A stretch of 47,366 bases of DNA from Thiobacillus sp. (GCA_030680405.1 JAUXVT010000063.1:1-47366), one strand, 5' to 3'; counted from the stretch's first letter, positions 34,226 to 44,031 are shown. Numbers and translations are program-made. The notes: generated by a model from the sequence alone, not told the origin.

Positions 34226-35293
34226 TTATTCGCGCCGAAACGCCACGACGTGATCGACCGCCAGCTTGATGCCGATCTTTTCGCCGATGGCGTGGTTGTG
34301 GTGCGAGGGCACCAGCGACAGCGCGCGCTGGCCGCTCGGCAGCTTCAGCGTGTAGAGGAATTCGGCGCCGCGGAAAGCCTTGTTCTCGACTTCGGCCAGC
34401 AGCAGGCTGTCGTCGTCGTGGATGATGTCGTCGGGCCGCAACAGCACATCGACATGGCAGTTGCGCACACATTCCTTGCAGCCGCTGGCGTCACACTCGA
34501 CCGGGATGTGCCCGTTCAGCACGCCGAGTTCGATTTCAACCTGATGGTCGTTGATGACCTCGCCGGTGACCAGCGCGCCCTGGCCAACGAAGTCGGCGAC
34601 AAAGCGGTTGGCCGGTTCGTGGTACAGGTTGTAGGGCGTGTCCCACTGCTGGATGCGGCCCTCGTGCATGACGCCGACCCAGTCGGCCAGCGCAAAGGCT
34701 TCGTGCTGGTCGTGGGTGACGATGAGCGCGGTGGTGGCTTCGCGCTTCAAAATGTCACGCACCTCGATCGACAGGCGCTCGCGCAGTTCCACGTCCAGGT
34801 TGGAGAAAGGCTCGTCCATCAGGATCAAGCGCGGGCGCGGCGCCAGCGCGCGGGCGAGCGCCACACGCTGCTGCTGGCCGCCGGAGAGCTGGTGCGGGAA
34901 CTGGTCGGTGTGGCCGGCGAGACCCACCAGTTCCAGCAGTTCGTCGATGCGCGCCTGGCGGGCTGCCCTGGATTCGCCGCGCAGTCCGAAGCTCACATTG
35001 TCCGCCACCGTCAGGTGGGGAAACAGGGCGTAATCCTGGAACACCATGCCGACGCGGCGTTTTTCGGCGGCCAGCATCCAGCCGGGTCGGCTGACGACTT
35101 CGCCGCCGATGCGGATTTCGCCGGTCTGGATCGGCTCGAAACCGGAAATGCAGCGCAGCGCCGTGGTCTTGCCGCAGCCCGAGGGGCCCAGTAGGCAGCC
35201 GATCGCGCCTTCGGGCAGGGTGAAGGAAAGGTCGGCAATGATTTGTCGTTCGGCGTACGACTGCGAGACGGAATCGAGCACCAGCTCAGCCAT
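34226..35293 (-). CDS. fbpC: Ferric iron ABC transporter ATP-binding protein
   Basis: 355 residues. Walker A GPSGCGKTT, Q-loop VFQDYALFPHLT, signature LSGGQQQRVALARAL, Walker B LILMDEPFSNLD and switch histidine VTHDQHEA are all intact. The C-terminal TOBE-like domain contains an unusual cysteine cluster, C-x4-C-x2-C-x3-C (codons about 34457-34498), followed by histidine. It drives Fe3+ uptake with FbpA and FbpB. The start overlaps the permease stop by eight bases, so the pair is coupled. Confidence 0.92.
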   Translation of the reverse strand: MAELVLDSVSQSYAERQIIADLSFTLPEGAIGCLLGPSGCGKTTALRCISGFEPIQTGEIRIGGEVVSRPGWMLAAEKRRVGMVFQDYALFPHLTVADNVSFGLRGESRAARQARIDELLELVGLAGHTDQFPHQLSGGQQQRVALARALAPRPRLILMDEPFSNLDVELRERLSIEVRDILKREATTALIVTHDQHEAFALADWVGVMHEGRIQQWDTPYNLYHEPANRFVADFVGQGALVTGEVINDHQVEIELGVLNGHIPVECDASGCKECVRNCHVDVLLRPDDIIHDDDSLLLAEVENKAFRGAEFLYTLKLPSGQRALSLVPSHHNHAIGEKIGIKLAVDHVVAFRRE

Positions 35294-36962
35294 GTGAATG
35301 CGCTCCGCGCCAAGTCAGGAAAATGATGGGAATGATACCGGCAATGACGATGGCGAGCGAAGGCAGCGCGGCGCGCTCCCATTCGCCTTCCGAGGTCATC
35401 TCGAACACTCGTACCGCCAGCGTGTCCCAGCCGAACGGGCGAGTCATCAGGGTGATCGGCATTTCCTTCATGATGTCGACGAAGGCGAGCGTCGCCGCGG
35501 TCAGCAGGCTGGTGCGCAGCAGCGGCAGGTGTACCCGTGTCAGCAGGCCGGCGGCGCCGGTGCCGAGGTTGCGCGCGGCTTCGTCGACGTTGCGGGTGAT
35601 GCGGTGCAGCCCGCTGTCGATGGGGCCGAAGCCCACCGCGAGAAAACGCACCAGATAGGCCAGCAGCATCACCAGCAGCGTGCCCTTGAGGATTTCGGTG
35701 CCGTCGAAGCCAAACCAGGCGCGCCCGGCGTCGATCAGCCAGTTGTCCAGCCACGCCACCGGGATGAACAACCCCACCGCCAGCACCGCGCCGGGGAAGG
35801 CATAGCCGAGGGTGGCGAGGCGCTGCGTCCACACCATCGCCGACCCAGGGCGCTGGCGCCCGGCGTAGGCGAGCAACAGGGCCACCGTCACCACCATCAG
35901 CGCGCCGATGCCGGCCAGCAGCACCGAATGCCAGGCAAATGCCCAGTAGCGGGTGTCGAGATCGTCGGCAATGACGTCGCGCGTCCACAGTGTCAGTTGG
36001 GTAACCGGGATGATGAAGGCCACCGCCAGCACCGTCCCGGCATACAGCAGGGTCAGCCCGGCCAGCGCGGGTGACAACCTGATGCGACGCGACGCGGCAC
36101 TGCGGCCCACCGCGCCGTAACGCATTTGCGTGCGAGAACGTTGTTCAAACACCACGGCGACCAGGACGAACAGGATCAGGATCGAGGCGAGCTGCGCCGC
36201 CGCGGCTAGGGAAAACAGGCTGTACCACGCCTTGTAGATGGCGGTAGTGAAGGTGTCGTAGTTGAAGATCGCCATGGTGCCGAAGTCGGCCAGGGTTTCC
36301 ATCAGCGCCAGCATCAGCCCGGCGGCGATCCACGGCCGCGCCATCGGCAGCGCCACCCGGAAAAAGCCTTGCGTGCGCGACAGGCCGAGCGACTGCGCCG
36401 CTTCCAGCGCAATCGCGCCTTGTGTCGCGAAGGCGTTTTTGGCGATCAGGTAGACATAGGGATAGAGCGCCAGCGACATCACCAGGATGACGCCGCCGCG
36501 CGAGCGGATTTCCGGCAGTCCGGTGATGCCCCAGGCCTCGCGCAGCCAGGTTTGCAGCGGCCCGGTGAAATCCAGCAGGCCGATTGCGACGAAGGCAGTG
36601 ACATAGGCGGGCAGGGCCAGCGGCAGCAGCAGCGCCCAGTCGAACACGCGGCGGCCTGGAAATTCGCACATCGCCACCAGCCAGGCCAGCGAGACGCCCA
36701 GCACGCTGACGCCAATTCCCACGCCGAGCACCAGCCACAGCGTGTTGCCCACCAGTTCGGGGAGGACGAATTCGGTCAGGTGGGCGAGGATGTCGCCCTC
36801 GACCCGGGCGAACGACGAGAAGGTGACCGCGACCGGCACCAGCACCAGCGCGGCGACCGCGAGGGCGAACAGCATCCAGCCGCTGAAGCGGGATTTGATG
36901 TCAGATAAAACAAAAACGCCCGCTGTGGGCGTTTTTGAAGATGTGACAAGGTTGTCAGACAA
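35286..36962 (-). CDS. fbpB: Ferric iron ABC transporter permease
   Basis: Up to 558 residues, about 12 membrane segments in two fused halves, each with an EAA-type loop (EAAQSLGLSRTQGFFRVALP and EAARNLGTGAAGLLTRVHLP). The start is uncertain. The longest frame opens with TTG 36962, but a rho-independent terminator (36912-36936) lies inside that N-terminal stretch. The first ATG beyond it is at 36875, which would cut off basic residues normally preceding membrane segment 1. It moves Fe3+ released by FbpA across the inner membrane. Confidence 0.9.
   Translation of the reverse strand: MSDNLVTSSKTPTAGVFVLSDIKSRFSGWMLFALAVAALVLVPVAVTFSSFARVEGDILAHLTEFVLPELVGNTLWLVLGVGIGVSVLGVSLAWLVAMCEFPGRRVFDWALLLPLALPAYVTAFVAIGLLDFTGPLQTWLREAWGITGLPEIRSRGGVILVMSLALYPYVYLIAKNAFATQGAIALEAAQSLGLSRTQGFFRVALPMARPWIAAGLMLALMETLADFGTMAIFNYDTFTTAIYKAWYSLFSLAAAAQLASILILFVLVAVVFEQRSRTQMRYGAVGRSAASRRIRLSPALAGLTLLYAGTVLAVAFIIPVTQLTLWTRDVIADDLDTRYWAFAWHSVLLAGIGALMVVTVALLLAYAGRQRPGSAMVWTQRLATLGYAFPGAVLAVGLFIPVAWLDNWLIDAGRAWFGFDGTEILKGTLLVMLLAYLVRFLAVGFGPIDSGLHRITRNVDEAARNLGTGAAGLLTRVHLPLLRTSLLTAATLAFVDIMKEMPITLMTRPFGWDTLAVRVFEMTSEGEWERAALPSLAIVIAGIIPIIFLTWRGAHSHG
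36912..36936 (-). terminator. Terminator/attenuator between fbpA and fbpB
   Basis: AAAAACGCCC (36912-36921), loop GCTGT, GGGCGTTTTT (36927-36936); on the minus strand a T-rich stretch follows (TTTTTGTTTT). It probably lets fbpA be expressed more strongly than the membrane and ATPase genes. Confidence 0.85.
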
Positions 36963-36982
36963 GATAGATCACTTCTAGAAGC

Positions 36983-37996
36983 TTACTTATAGCCGGCACG
37001 ATCCATTAATTTTACGGCCTTGACCTGCAGGCTGCCAGCCTCTTTCACGTTGATGAGGTTCTGCCTGAAGCTGCCCCAGGCCGCCACGGTCTTATCCGGC
37101 GCAACCTTGGGGTTGACCGGGTATTCCAGATTGACGTCGGCGAACAGGTTCTGCGCCTTGTCGGAGGAGAGCCACTCGATCAGCTTCTGCGCGCCGGCCG
37201 GGTTTTTGGCGTGGCGTGTGACGCCCGCGCCGGAGATGTTGACGTGCACCCCGGACTCCTTGTTTTTCAGGTTCTGGTTGGGCCAGAAAATTGCCAGCGG
37301 CAGGTTCGGGTTTTTCTCCATCAGGCGACCGAAATAATAGGTGTTGACCAGGGTGACGTCGCATTGGCCGGCGGCCACCGCCTCCATAGCCTTGGTGTCG
37401 TCGGGGAAGGGCGAGGTCGCCAGGTTGCCGACCCAGCCGCGCACCATGGCTTCGGTTTTGCCTTCGCCGTATTCCTTGATCATCATCGCCACCAGGCTTT
37501 GGTTGTAGACCTTCTTCGAGGTGCGCAGGCAGAGGCGGCCTTTCCATTTCGGGTTGGCCAGATCCTCGTAGGTCGACAGATCGGCGGGTTTGACCTTGCT
37601 GCTGTTGTAAACCAGGGTGCGGGCGCGCACCGACAGGCCGAACCACGCGTTGTCGGGGTCACGCAAGTGGGCCGGCACGTTGGCCTGCAGGGTTTTCGAC
37701 TGGATCGGGCGCAACAGGCCTTCTTGCGACGCCTGCCACAGGTTGCCTGCATCCACTGTCAGCAGCACATCCGCCGGGGTGTTGCTGCCTTCGGCTTTCA
37801 GGCGCGCCATCAGCGGGCCTTCCTTGTCGGTGATGAACTTGATCTGCACCCCGGTATCGCGGGTATAGGCGTCGAACAGCGGCTTGATGAGCTGTTCGTT
37901 GCGCGCGGAATACACCACCACCTCTTCGGCCAGAGCGGGCAGGGCGGCGGCGGTGAACGCCAGGGCGGCGAGCAGTCGGGTCAGTGTTGGCTTCAT
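36983..37996 (-). CDS. fbpA: Periplasmic ferric iron-binding protein
   Basis: 337 residues. Signal peptide [23 protein letters not shown]. The mature start [21 protein letters not shown] is typical of FbpA/FutA proteins. The two adjacent tyrosines that bind iron are present in [15 protein letters not shown]. It captures Fe3+ in the periplasm for FbpBC. AGAGGAAG lies before the ATG, and a Fur box about 45 bases upstream indicates repression when iron is plentiful. Confidence 0.94.
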   Translation of the reverse strand: MKPTLTRLLAALAFTAAALPALAEEVVVYSARNEQLIKPLFDAYTRDTGVQIKFITDKEGPLMARLKAEGSNTPADVLLTVDAGNLWQASQEGLLRPIQSKTLQANVPAHLRDPDNAWFGLSVRARTLVYNSSKVKPADLSTYEDLANPKWKGRLCLRTSKKVYNQSLVAMMIKEYGEGKTEAMVRGWVGNLATSPFPDDTKAMEAVAAGQCDVTLVNTYYFGRLMEKNPNLPLAIFWPNQNLKNKESGVHVNISGAGVTRHAKNPAGAQKLIEWLSSDKAQNLFADVNLEYPVNPKVAPDKTVAAWGSFRQNLINVKEAGSLQVKAVKLMDRAGYK

Positions 37997-38040
37997 GTCG
38001 GGACTTCCTCTGTAGGGTTGATGTTCGTAATCGTACTAAA

Positions 38041-38059
38041 AATGAGAACGGTTATCAAT
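38041..38059 (-). promoter_or_regulatory. Fur box upstream of fbpA
   Basis: On the minus strand ATTGATAACCGTTCTCATT matches the 19-bp Fur consensus (AATGATAATCATTATCATT) at 15 positions. It lies 45-63 bases before the fbpA start, where it would cover the promoter. Confidence 0.82.
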
Positions 38060-38090
38060 AACAAAAATTAAATTGTGAACCCATGATGAT

Positions 38091-38756
38091 TCATGGTTTC
38101 TCGAACTGGATCAGCGTCTGCAGTTCGCCCTCGAACACGGCATCCAGCTGGATGCGCCCAGGTTGCTCGATGAGCGACAGCCCGGGTTGCGGCTGCGGAC
38201 TGACGTCGATCAGCCTGAGTGCCTGTAGCGGATAGTTGATCTCCAATGTCACCCGCATCGGGTAATAGCCATCGAGAAACTTGCGCATGTAGGGGCCGTT
38301 GGTCAGGTTGAAATAACCATTGCCGGTGTTGCGCAATGCGCGGGTTTGCGCCGATAGGCACAGCCGCGCACCGGGTTCGACATTGCGCAGCTGCACGCTG
38401 GTGCCCTCGATCCAGGCCTGTTCGATGCGGGTGGAGGCGTCCACCTTGAGGTCGCGCACAAAACCTTCGCGAAAGGTGATCTGCGCGCGCGGCACAGCGT
38501 CGAGATGGTCGTGGCATTGCGATAGCCCGACCCAGCCGGAGGCCAAGCTGTCGGTCTCGATACGGATGCGATTCTGGTGATGGTGAATGGGTTTGGCGGG
38601 CGGCGTTTCGAGGAAGTGCAGTTGCCCCTCGTTGACTGCGTCTGCGCTTTCAAAACTGAGGTCGGCTGCGGCGTGTGCCAGGCTGACACTCAATGCAGCT
38701 GGCAGCAGCAGGCTGTGCCAGAATAAAAAAGTAAGGATTCTATTCGGAGGCAGCAT
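38091..38756 (-). CDS. Exported protein of unknown function, downstream of NlpC/P60 gene
   Basis: 221 residues from ATG 38756, which lies inside the end of the upstream gene (17-base overlap). A signal peptide (about 1-29, LTFLFWHSLLLPAALSVSLAHA) leads to a soluble, beta-rich protein containing two cysteines (SQCHDHLDAV and ARLCLSAQT) that could form a disulfide. No domain recognised. Overlap with the NlpC/P60 gene indicates joint expression and a possible shared envelope role. Confidence 0.7.
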   Translation of the reverse strand: MLPPNRILTFLFWHSLLLPAALSVSLAHAAADLSFESADAVNEGQLHFLETPPAKPIHHHQNRIRIETDSLASGWVGLSQCHDHLDAVPRAQITFREGFVRDLKVDASTRIEQAWIEGTSVQLRNVEPGARLCLSAQTRALRNTGNGYFNLTNGPYMRKFLDGYYPMRVTLEINYPLQALRLIDVSPQPQPGLSLIEQPGRIQLDAVFEGELQTLIQFEKP

Positions 38757-39213
38757 CCGCCGGCTGGGCTTGCCCGGGTGAAATGACGCGTCTTCCACCG
38801 TCAAAACGTTCGCGCCAGTAACGGTCGCTGAGATTGGAGACCATGACCGCACCCGTGCGGCTGCTCGCGGCATGCACAAAGCGGTCATCGCCCAGGTAAA
38901 TGCCGACATGAGAAAACGCGCGGTTGAGGGTGTTGAAAAAGACCAGGTCGCCTGGCTGGAGTTCCGCTTGCGCCAGCGGTTGGGCGGCCTTGCTGATCGC
39001 GCGGCTGTCGCGCGGCAGCAGGATCCCGGTGGTCTGCTTGAATACGTGGCTGACGAAGCCGCTGCAATCGAGTCCGGTTTCGGGCGAGGTGCCTCCCAGT
39101 CGATAGGGGCTGCCCACCAGGCTGACCGCGTAGATGGGGATATCCTCGGGTGGCGTGTTGGCGTGTGCGGGCTTCACCAACAGCAAGGCCAACAGCAGCA
39201 GGACAGGCTTCAT
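38740..39213 (-). CDS. NlpC/P60 peptidoglycan hydrolase
   Basis: 157 residues. Signal peptide MKPVLLLLALLLVKPAHA. The NlpC/P60 domain follows: LVGSPYRLGGTSPETGLDCSGFV with catalytic cysteine, LQPGDLVFFNT, SHVGIYLGDDRFVHAASS with catalytic histidine. It probably cleaves D-gamma-glutamyl bonds in peptidoglycan stem peptides. It diverges from the DUF-type helical protein across a short AT-rich promoter region (39214-39288). Confidence 0.9.
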   Translation of the reverse strand: MKPVLLLLALLLVKPAHANTPPEDIPIYAVSLVGSPYRLGGTSPETGLDCSGFVSHVFKQTTGILLPRDSRAISKAAQPLAQAELQPGDLVFFNTLNRAFSHVGIYLGDDRFVHAASSRTGAVMVSNLSDRYWRERFDGGRRVISPGQAQPADAASE

Positions 39214-39288
39214 CGAATAATAATTTGCTCTATAGTTAGGTAGTAAATACGGTTACATGTGGCGAATCTTGACCCTGAGGACTGCACC

Positions 39289-39978
39289 ATGAATGACGCG
39301 CAAACACCCGCTTCAAGCGAAGCCAGTATCACTGATAGTGCGCAACTCGTGCAATGGCATGACGAGGCCGCGGCTGCGGCGTCCGAACCTGACCTGCGCG
39401 AGCGGGTGCGCGAACTGACCGCGCGCGCGCTGCGCGAACGCCGCATGGCCTTAAATGACCTGCGCGAGATCGTCAGTGTGATCACTTCCGGCGTAGGGAG
39501 CGGACTGACCGCGCGCGGCGGCGAGATGAAGGACGGGCTCAAGCAGGCCGTATCCGGCCTCGACGACGCCGTCAGCAGTGCCGCGCAGGCAGCGTCCTAT
39601 GCTTTGCGCGAGGCCGCCGAACAGGGGAAAGCATTCAAGGACAACGAACTGAAAGCCAGCCTGGAACAACTGCGCGACCTGGAAACTCAGTTCGTCGACA
39701 GCCTGAAGCAGACCGCCAGTCAGTCCGGCGGCAAACTGAAGGAAGAGCTCGGCTATCTGAGCGATCACCTGAAGCACAGCGGCACCCGCACCGGCGAGCA
39801 GGTGCGCGAGGCGCTGCAACAACTGGCGAGGGGCGTGAAAGCGGGCACTGAGGCGGGGCGCGCCGGGCTGAGCGAGTCGGCCAGTACGGCCACCGAGCGC
39901 TTGTCCCAGGTGGCAAGCGGCATCCTGGCGGCGCTGTCGGAATCGCTCAAACGGCAGAGCGAACGCCTGCGTTCCTGA
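39289..39978 (+). CDS. Helical Ala/Ser-rich protein, unknown function
   Basis: 229 residues from ATG 39289. Almost entirely helical: an N-terminal basic block (LRERVRELTARALRERRMALN), then long amphipathic helices rich in Ala, Ser, Gln and Glu (AVSSAAQAASYALREAAEQGKAF, SLKQTASQSGGKLKEEL). It has no signal peptide and no membrane segment. The style recalls phasin-like or DUF6781-type proteins, but I cannot assign it. A strong hairpin follows its stop. Confidence 0.72.
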   Translation: MNDAQTPASSEASITDSAQLVQWHDEAAAAASEPDLRERVRELTARALRERRMALNDLREIVSVITSGVGSGLTARGGEMKDGLKQAVSGLDDAVSSAAQAASYALREAAEQGKAFKDNELKASLEQLRDLETQFVDSLKQTASQSGGKLKEELGYLSDHLKHSGTRTGEQVREALQQLARGVKAGTEAGRAGLSESASTATERLSQVASGILAALSESLKRQSERLRS

Positions 39979-39982
39979 CCAC

Positions 39983-40012
39983 GCGCCCGGCAGCGGAAAC
40001 GCTGCCGGGCGC
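39983..40012 (+). terminator. Strong hairpin after the helical-protein gene
   Basis: A 13-bp perfect stem GCGCCCGGCAGCG closed by a GAAA tetraloop. There is no T-run, so it may be a transcript-stabilising or weak terminator structure. Confidence 0.65.
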
Positions 40013-40063
40013 ACCGCTTGCGGCTACACTCTCGGCATTGCCGATTCCAAAAAAACAACAACG

Positions 40064-41743
40064 ATGCTCTGGGAAACCATTTCGGTTGTGCGCGACCTGC
40101 CGCGATTGCACGAAATCGCCACGGTGATGATTCGTTATGGCTGGGGCGATCTGGTGCGCCTGCTGGGCATCAGCGGCGTGCTGGAACGCGCCGGGCGGAT
40201 TCTGCACTGGCACAGCACCAGCGACATCAGCCAGCTCGAGGCGCCGGTGCGCATCCGGCGCGCACTGGAAGAACTGGGGCCGACTTTCGTCAAGCTGGGA
40301 CAACTGCTGGCGACGCGGGTGGACATGTTTCCGCCGCACTGGATTGCCGAATTCGAAAAGCTGCATAGCCAGGTGCCCGCGGTGCCCTACGAAATTCTGC
40401 ACCCCGACCTGGTGGCCGCCATCAAGGGCGAACCCGCCGAGGTGTTTGCCGAATTCAACCCGGTGCCGCTGGCGGCAGCGTCCATCGCGCAGGTGCACCG
40501 CGCCACGCTCAAGGACGGCACGCCGGTCGTCGTCAAAATCCGCCGCCCCGGCATCGAGGGCGTGATCCGGGCCGATCTGCGTATTCTGGAACACGCCGCA
40601 AAATTGCTGGAAAGCGAAGTGCCTGATTTCCGGCGCTACGACCCGGTGCATATCGTTTCGCAGTTTCGCCGTTCGCTGAGTCGTGAACTCGACTTGGCCA
40701 AGGAGGCGCGCAACATCGACCAGTTCGCGCGCCACTTTGCCGACGACCCGCTGATGAAAATTCCCAAGGTATATTGGGAATTCACCAACGACCGCGTCAA
40801 TGTGCAGGATGAAATTGTCGGCATGGCGGGCGTGGCCCCGGACAAGCTGCGCGCCAGCGGGCTAGATCCCAAGCTGCTGGCGGCGCGCGGTGCCGACGTG
40901 GTGCTGCGCATGGTGCTGGAACACGGCTATTTTCATGCCGATCCCCACCCCGGCAATGTCCTCTTCCTGCCCGATAACCGCATCGGCATGATCGATTTTG
41001 GCATGGTGGGGATGCTGACCCATCCCCGCCGCAACCAGATTGTCGACATGCTGCATGCCCTGACGCGTAAGGACGAACAGGCCCTGCTACAGGTGCTGCT
41101 CGACTGGAGCGGCGAGTCGGTGCTGGATGAAGACCGCCTGGCCTACGACGTCACGGAACTTCTGCAAAGCTACGACGACCTGCAACTCAAGGACGTGAAG
41201 ATCGGCGCATTGCTGAATGACATCACGGCCCTGATGCGCGACAACAACCTGGTGCTGCCCGCCGACCTGACCTTGTTGTTCAAGACGCTGATCACGCTGG
41301 AAGGTCTGGGGCAGCAGCTCGACCCCGAGTTCCACATGATCGACCACGTAACGCCGTTCGTGGAACGCATCATTCAGCAGCGCTACAGCCCGAAGGCGCT
41401 GATGGCGCGCGGGCGCAAGAGCGTGCGCGAGGCGCTGGAGGTGCTGGCCGACTTGCCGCGCGACCTGCGGCACCTGCTGCGGGATATGCGGCGGGGGCGG
41501 GTGAAGATCGATCTCGACCTGAAACGGCTGGACCAGTTTGGCCATCAGTTGGACCGCGCCAGCAACCGGCTGACCATGGGCATCCTGACCGCCTCGCTGG
41601 TGGTGGGCTCCAGCATCATTATGACGGTGGAGGGCGGCCCTCAGCTATTCGGCCTGCCTTTTTTCGGACTGCTGGGATTCCTGATCGCGTTTTTCAACAG
41701 CCTGTGGATCATCTTTTCCATCTGGCGTTCTGGCAAGCACTGA
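40064..41743 (+). CDS. ubiB: UbiB/ABC1-family atypical kinase
   Basis: 559 residues. Family signatures: the KxGQ motif in FVKLGQLLATRVDMFPPHW, the Ala-rich loop PLAAASIAQVHRA, the catalytic region FHADPHPGNVLFL and IGMIDFGMVG. Two C-terminal membrane segments (about 505-550). It supports ubiquinone biosynthesis, probably by ATPase-driven extraction of lipid intermediates. Several UbiB-like paralogs exist in betaproteobacteria, and the operon here lacks other ubi genes, so the exact paralog is not certain. Confidence 0.84.
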   Translation: MLWETISVVRDLPRLHEIATVMIRYGWGDLVRLLGISGVLERAGRILHWHSTSDISQLEAPVRIRRALEELGPTFVKLGQLLATRVDMFPPHWIAEFEKLHSQVPAVPYEILHPDLVAAIKGEPAEVFAEFNPVPLAAASIAQVHRATLKDGTPVVVKIRRPGIEGVIRADLRILEHAAKLLESEVPDFRRYDPVHIVSQFRRSLSRELDLAKEARNIDQFARHFADDPLMKIPKVYWEFTNDRVNVQDEIVGMAGVAPDKLRASGLDPKLLAARGADVVLRMVLEHGYFHADPHPGNVLFLPDNRIGMIDFGMVGMLTHPRRNQIVDMLHALTRKDEQALLQVLLDWSGESVLDEDRLAYDVTELLQSYDDLQLKDVKIGALLNDITALMRDNNLVLPADLTLLFKTLITLEGLGQQLDPEFHMIDHVTPFVERIIQQRYSPKALMARGRKSVREALEVLADLPRDLRHLLRDMRRGRVKIDLDLKRLDQFGHQLDRASNRLTMGILTASLVVGSSIIMTVEGGPQLFGLPFFGLLGFLIAFFNSLWIIFSIWRSGKH

Positions 41744-41753
41744 CCCCCACGCA

Positions 41754-44027
41754 TCAAGCAATGCACGTGGCGCCGGTGTCCTGGGCGGCGAGGCTGGCGG
41801 CCAGTTGCGCCAGCGGAACGGGCCGCCCCAGCAAATATCCCTGCACGTGGGAAAAGCCCAGGTTTTCGACCTTGTGCAGCACTGTCTCGGTCTCTACCCC
41901 TTCGGCCACCAGCGCGTAGCCGGCATCGTTCATCATGCGGGCGAAATCGGCCACCACCTGGCCGGCGCGATCGTCCTGCCCCAGCTTGTTCACCAGCGAA
42001 ATGTCGAACTTGACCACATCGACCGGCAGGTCCACCAAATAGAGCAGCGGCGAATGCCCGGTGCCGAAGTCGTCCATGGCGATGCGGTAATGCACGGTGC
42101 GCAGCAAGTCGAGATAGGTGCGCACTTCGGTCATTTGCGTGATGAGCGAGATTTCCGTGATCTCCAGCATTAAGGGATGGCGCACATTGTGACGTGACAG
42201 CTCCACTAGATATGACACGATTTCCGGGCGTGAAATGCTCTGTGCCGACAGGTTGATCGAGACGCCGCTACCCGGCGGTAACTGCTGCAACGACAAATCA
42301 GCGTCAACTTGATGCAGCACCGCCAGATCGAATTCGGTTTCCAGGCGGCGGCTGCTGATGACCGGCAGGAACGCATCCGGCATGATGAGCTCGTTGTTGT
42401 AGCGGATACGCGCCAGCGCCTCGTAATAAGCCACCTTGTGCCCGGGCAGGCCATGGATGGGCTGGTAGTGCAGCTCGACCATGCCGGGCGTGGCCAGCGC
42501 CTGGAACAGCGCATTGGTCTCGCGGCTGGCCACCAGTGCCTGCGCGGCCCGCTCGGTGTCCTCCCCATACAGCGCGATGCGGTTGTGTCCCGGCTGCTTG
42601 GCGGTATACATGGCGATATCGGCCTGTTTGGGCAGTTCGTCGATATGCTCAAGCTGGTCGGCCGCGCAGAAGGCGATGCCGATGCTGATGCCGACCGGCT
42701 CGTTGATCCCCAGATCGGCTAACGCGGACTCATCGATCAGGCTCTGGCAGCGCTGGGCGACCTGCTTGGCCTGGGTGGGCGTGGTGCGCGACAGGAAGGC
42801 GGCGAATTCGTCGCCGCCCAGGCGATACAGGCGATCATTGGCGCGTAGTGCCATCCCCAGCGCCTCGGCGATGATGGTCAGCACGCGGTCGCCCTTGGCA
42901 TGGCCGTAGGTGTCGTTGATGGTCTTGAAACGGTCGCAATCGAACAGCAGGAAGGCCACGCCCTGCGGCGCGGTTTTCAGTTTCTGGCGGAAGTGTTCCC
43001 ATTCTTCTTCGTAGGCGCGCCGGTTGTGGCAGCCGGTGAGCGCATCCTGGCGCGCCTGCGAGTGGAATTCGCGATTCTGGTGTTCCAGCGATCCGTGCAG
43101 CTTGCGCAATTGCCGCTGGTAGTCATACAGCGAACGGCGGATGTTTTCCAGCTCGACGATGTGCATGGGCTTCGAGCGTGCCTGACTGTCGCTGAAACGG
43201 TCGTGCTGCATTGCGTCTATGTCGTCCGAGAGCCGCCGCAGCGGGCGCATCAGCAGAAGGTCGTATGCCATGAAGCCCAACAGTGTTGAGACCACCAGCA
43301 GCACAAACAGCGCGAGCAGGGTGCGCGACAGAATCCCCTGGAAGCGAAGCTGGTCGGGGTCGGGGCGGGCAATGAAACTCAACCGCGAAAACAGTTTCGA
43401 CGCGGCCAGTACTTCGCCTGGCTTGAGTGCCAGTTTGACACTGGCCATATCCGTGGAATAAAACCCTTGCTGGCGCTGCAGCGCAGGCATGAAATCAAGC
43501 CGGATCAGACCGTGGCCAAGCAAGGCTTGCAGGTTCTCATCGCTATAAACCGGAAATGCGTGATAGAGCGCAATCGTGCCTGCTTCGATGGCCAGCCAGC
43601 TGGATGGCTGGTGCGGTGACACTCTGGCCGGCAGCTTCGCGGGCAACCTGTTTTTTTCCGGGCTGGGGGCAAGCAGCGCGCCTGACGGGTTATACAAAGC
43701 CGTTCGGGCAAAGCGGTTGTTCAGCATGCCGCTTTCGTATACCCGCTGGTCCCGCCAGTAGGTGTAGTACTCGGGCAGTACCAGCTGTTGCCGGGTTTCA
43801 TCCCAGCGCGCCAGATTGACGGCCTGCTCTTCCGTCTGACCCAACAGCCGTTCGACGGCGGCAGCGAGTTCGGACCGCGCCGCGTCCTGGCTGTGTTGCT
43901 CCAGGCTGCGCGTGACAGCATGCGTTTGATAGGCGGCAAAGCCGCCGATCAAACACAACAGGATCAGCAGACCGGTGATGAAAGCGAACGCGATCTGTTT
44001 GACGGAGAAGGATTCAGGCCATTTCAT
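41754..44027 (-). CDS. GGDEF-EAL protein with CHASE4-like periplasmic sensor
   Basis: 757 residues from ATG 44027. Two membrane segments (about 12-34 and 245-268) flank a CHASE4-like periplasmic domain (NLARWDETRQQLVLPEYYTYW). A HAMP-like linker precedes a GGDEF domain (about 345-505) with intact RLGGDEFAAF, and an EAL domain (about 520-750) with YEALARIRY, MDDFGTGHSPL and LVAEGVETE. Both catalytic motifs are complete, so it may make or degrade c-di-GMP depending on signal. The start is four bases after the upstream hydrolase stop. Confidence 0.92.
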   Translation of the reverse strand: MKWPESFSVKQIAFAFITGLLILLCLIGGFAAYQTHAVTRSLEQHSQDAARSELAAAVERLLGQTEEQAVNLARWDETRQQLVLPEYYTYWRDQRVYESGMLNNRFARTALYNPSGALLAPSPEKNRLPAKLPARVSPHQPSSWLAIEAGTIALYHAFPVYSDENLQALLGHGLIRLDFMPALQRQQGFYSTDMASVKLALKPGEVLAASKLFSRLSFIARPDPDQLRFQGILSRTLLALFVLLVVSTLLGFMAYDLLLMRPLRRLSDDIDAMQHDRFSDSQARSKPMHIVELENIRRSLYDYQRQLRKLHGSLEHQNREFHSQARQDALTGCHNRRAYEEEWEHFRQKLKTAPQGVAFLLFDCDRFKTINDTYGHAKGDRVLTIIAEALGMALRANDRLYRLGGDEFAAFLSRTTPTQAKQVAQRCQSLIDESALADLGINEPVGISIGIAFCAADQLEHIDELPKQADIAMYTAKQPGHNRIALYGEDTERAAQALVASRETNALFQALATPGMVELHYQPIHGLPGHKVAYYEALARIRYNNELIMPDAFLPVISSRRLETEFDLAVLHQVDADLSLQQLPPGSGVSINLSAQSISRPEIVSYLVELSRHNVRHPLMLEITEISLITQMTEVRTYLDLLRTVHYRIAMDDFGTGHSPLLYLVDLPVDVVKFDISLVNKLGQDDRAGQVVADFARMMNDAGYALVAEGVETETVLHKVENLGFSHVQGYLLGRPVPLAQLAASLAAQDTGATCIA

Positions 44028-44031
44028 AGGG

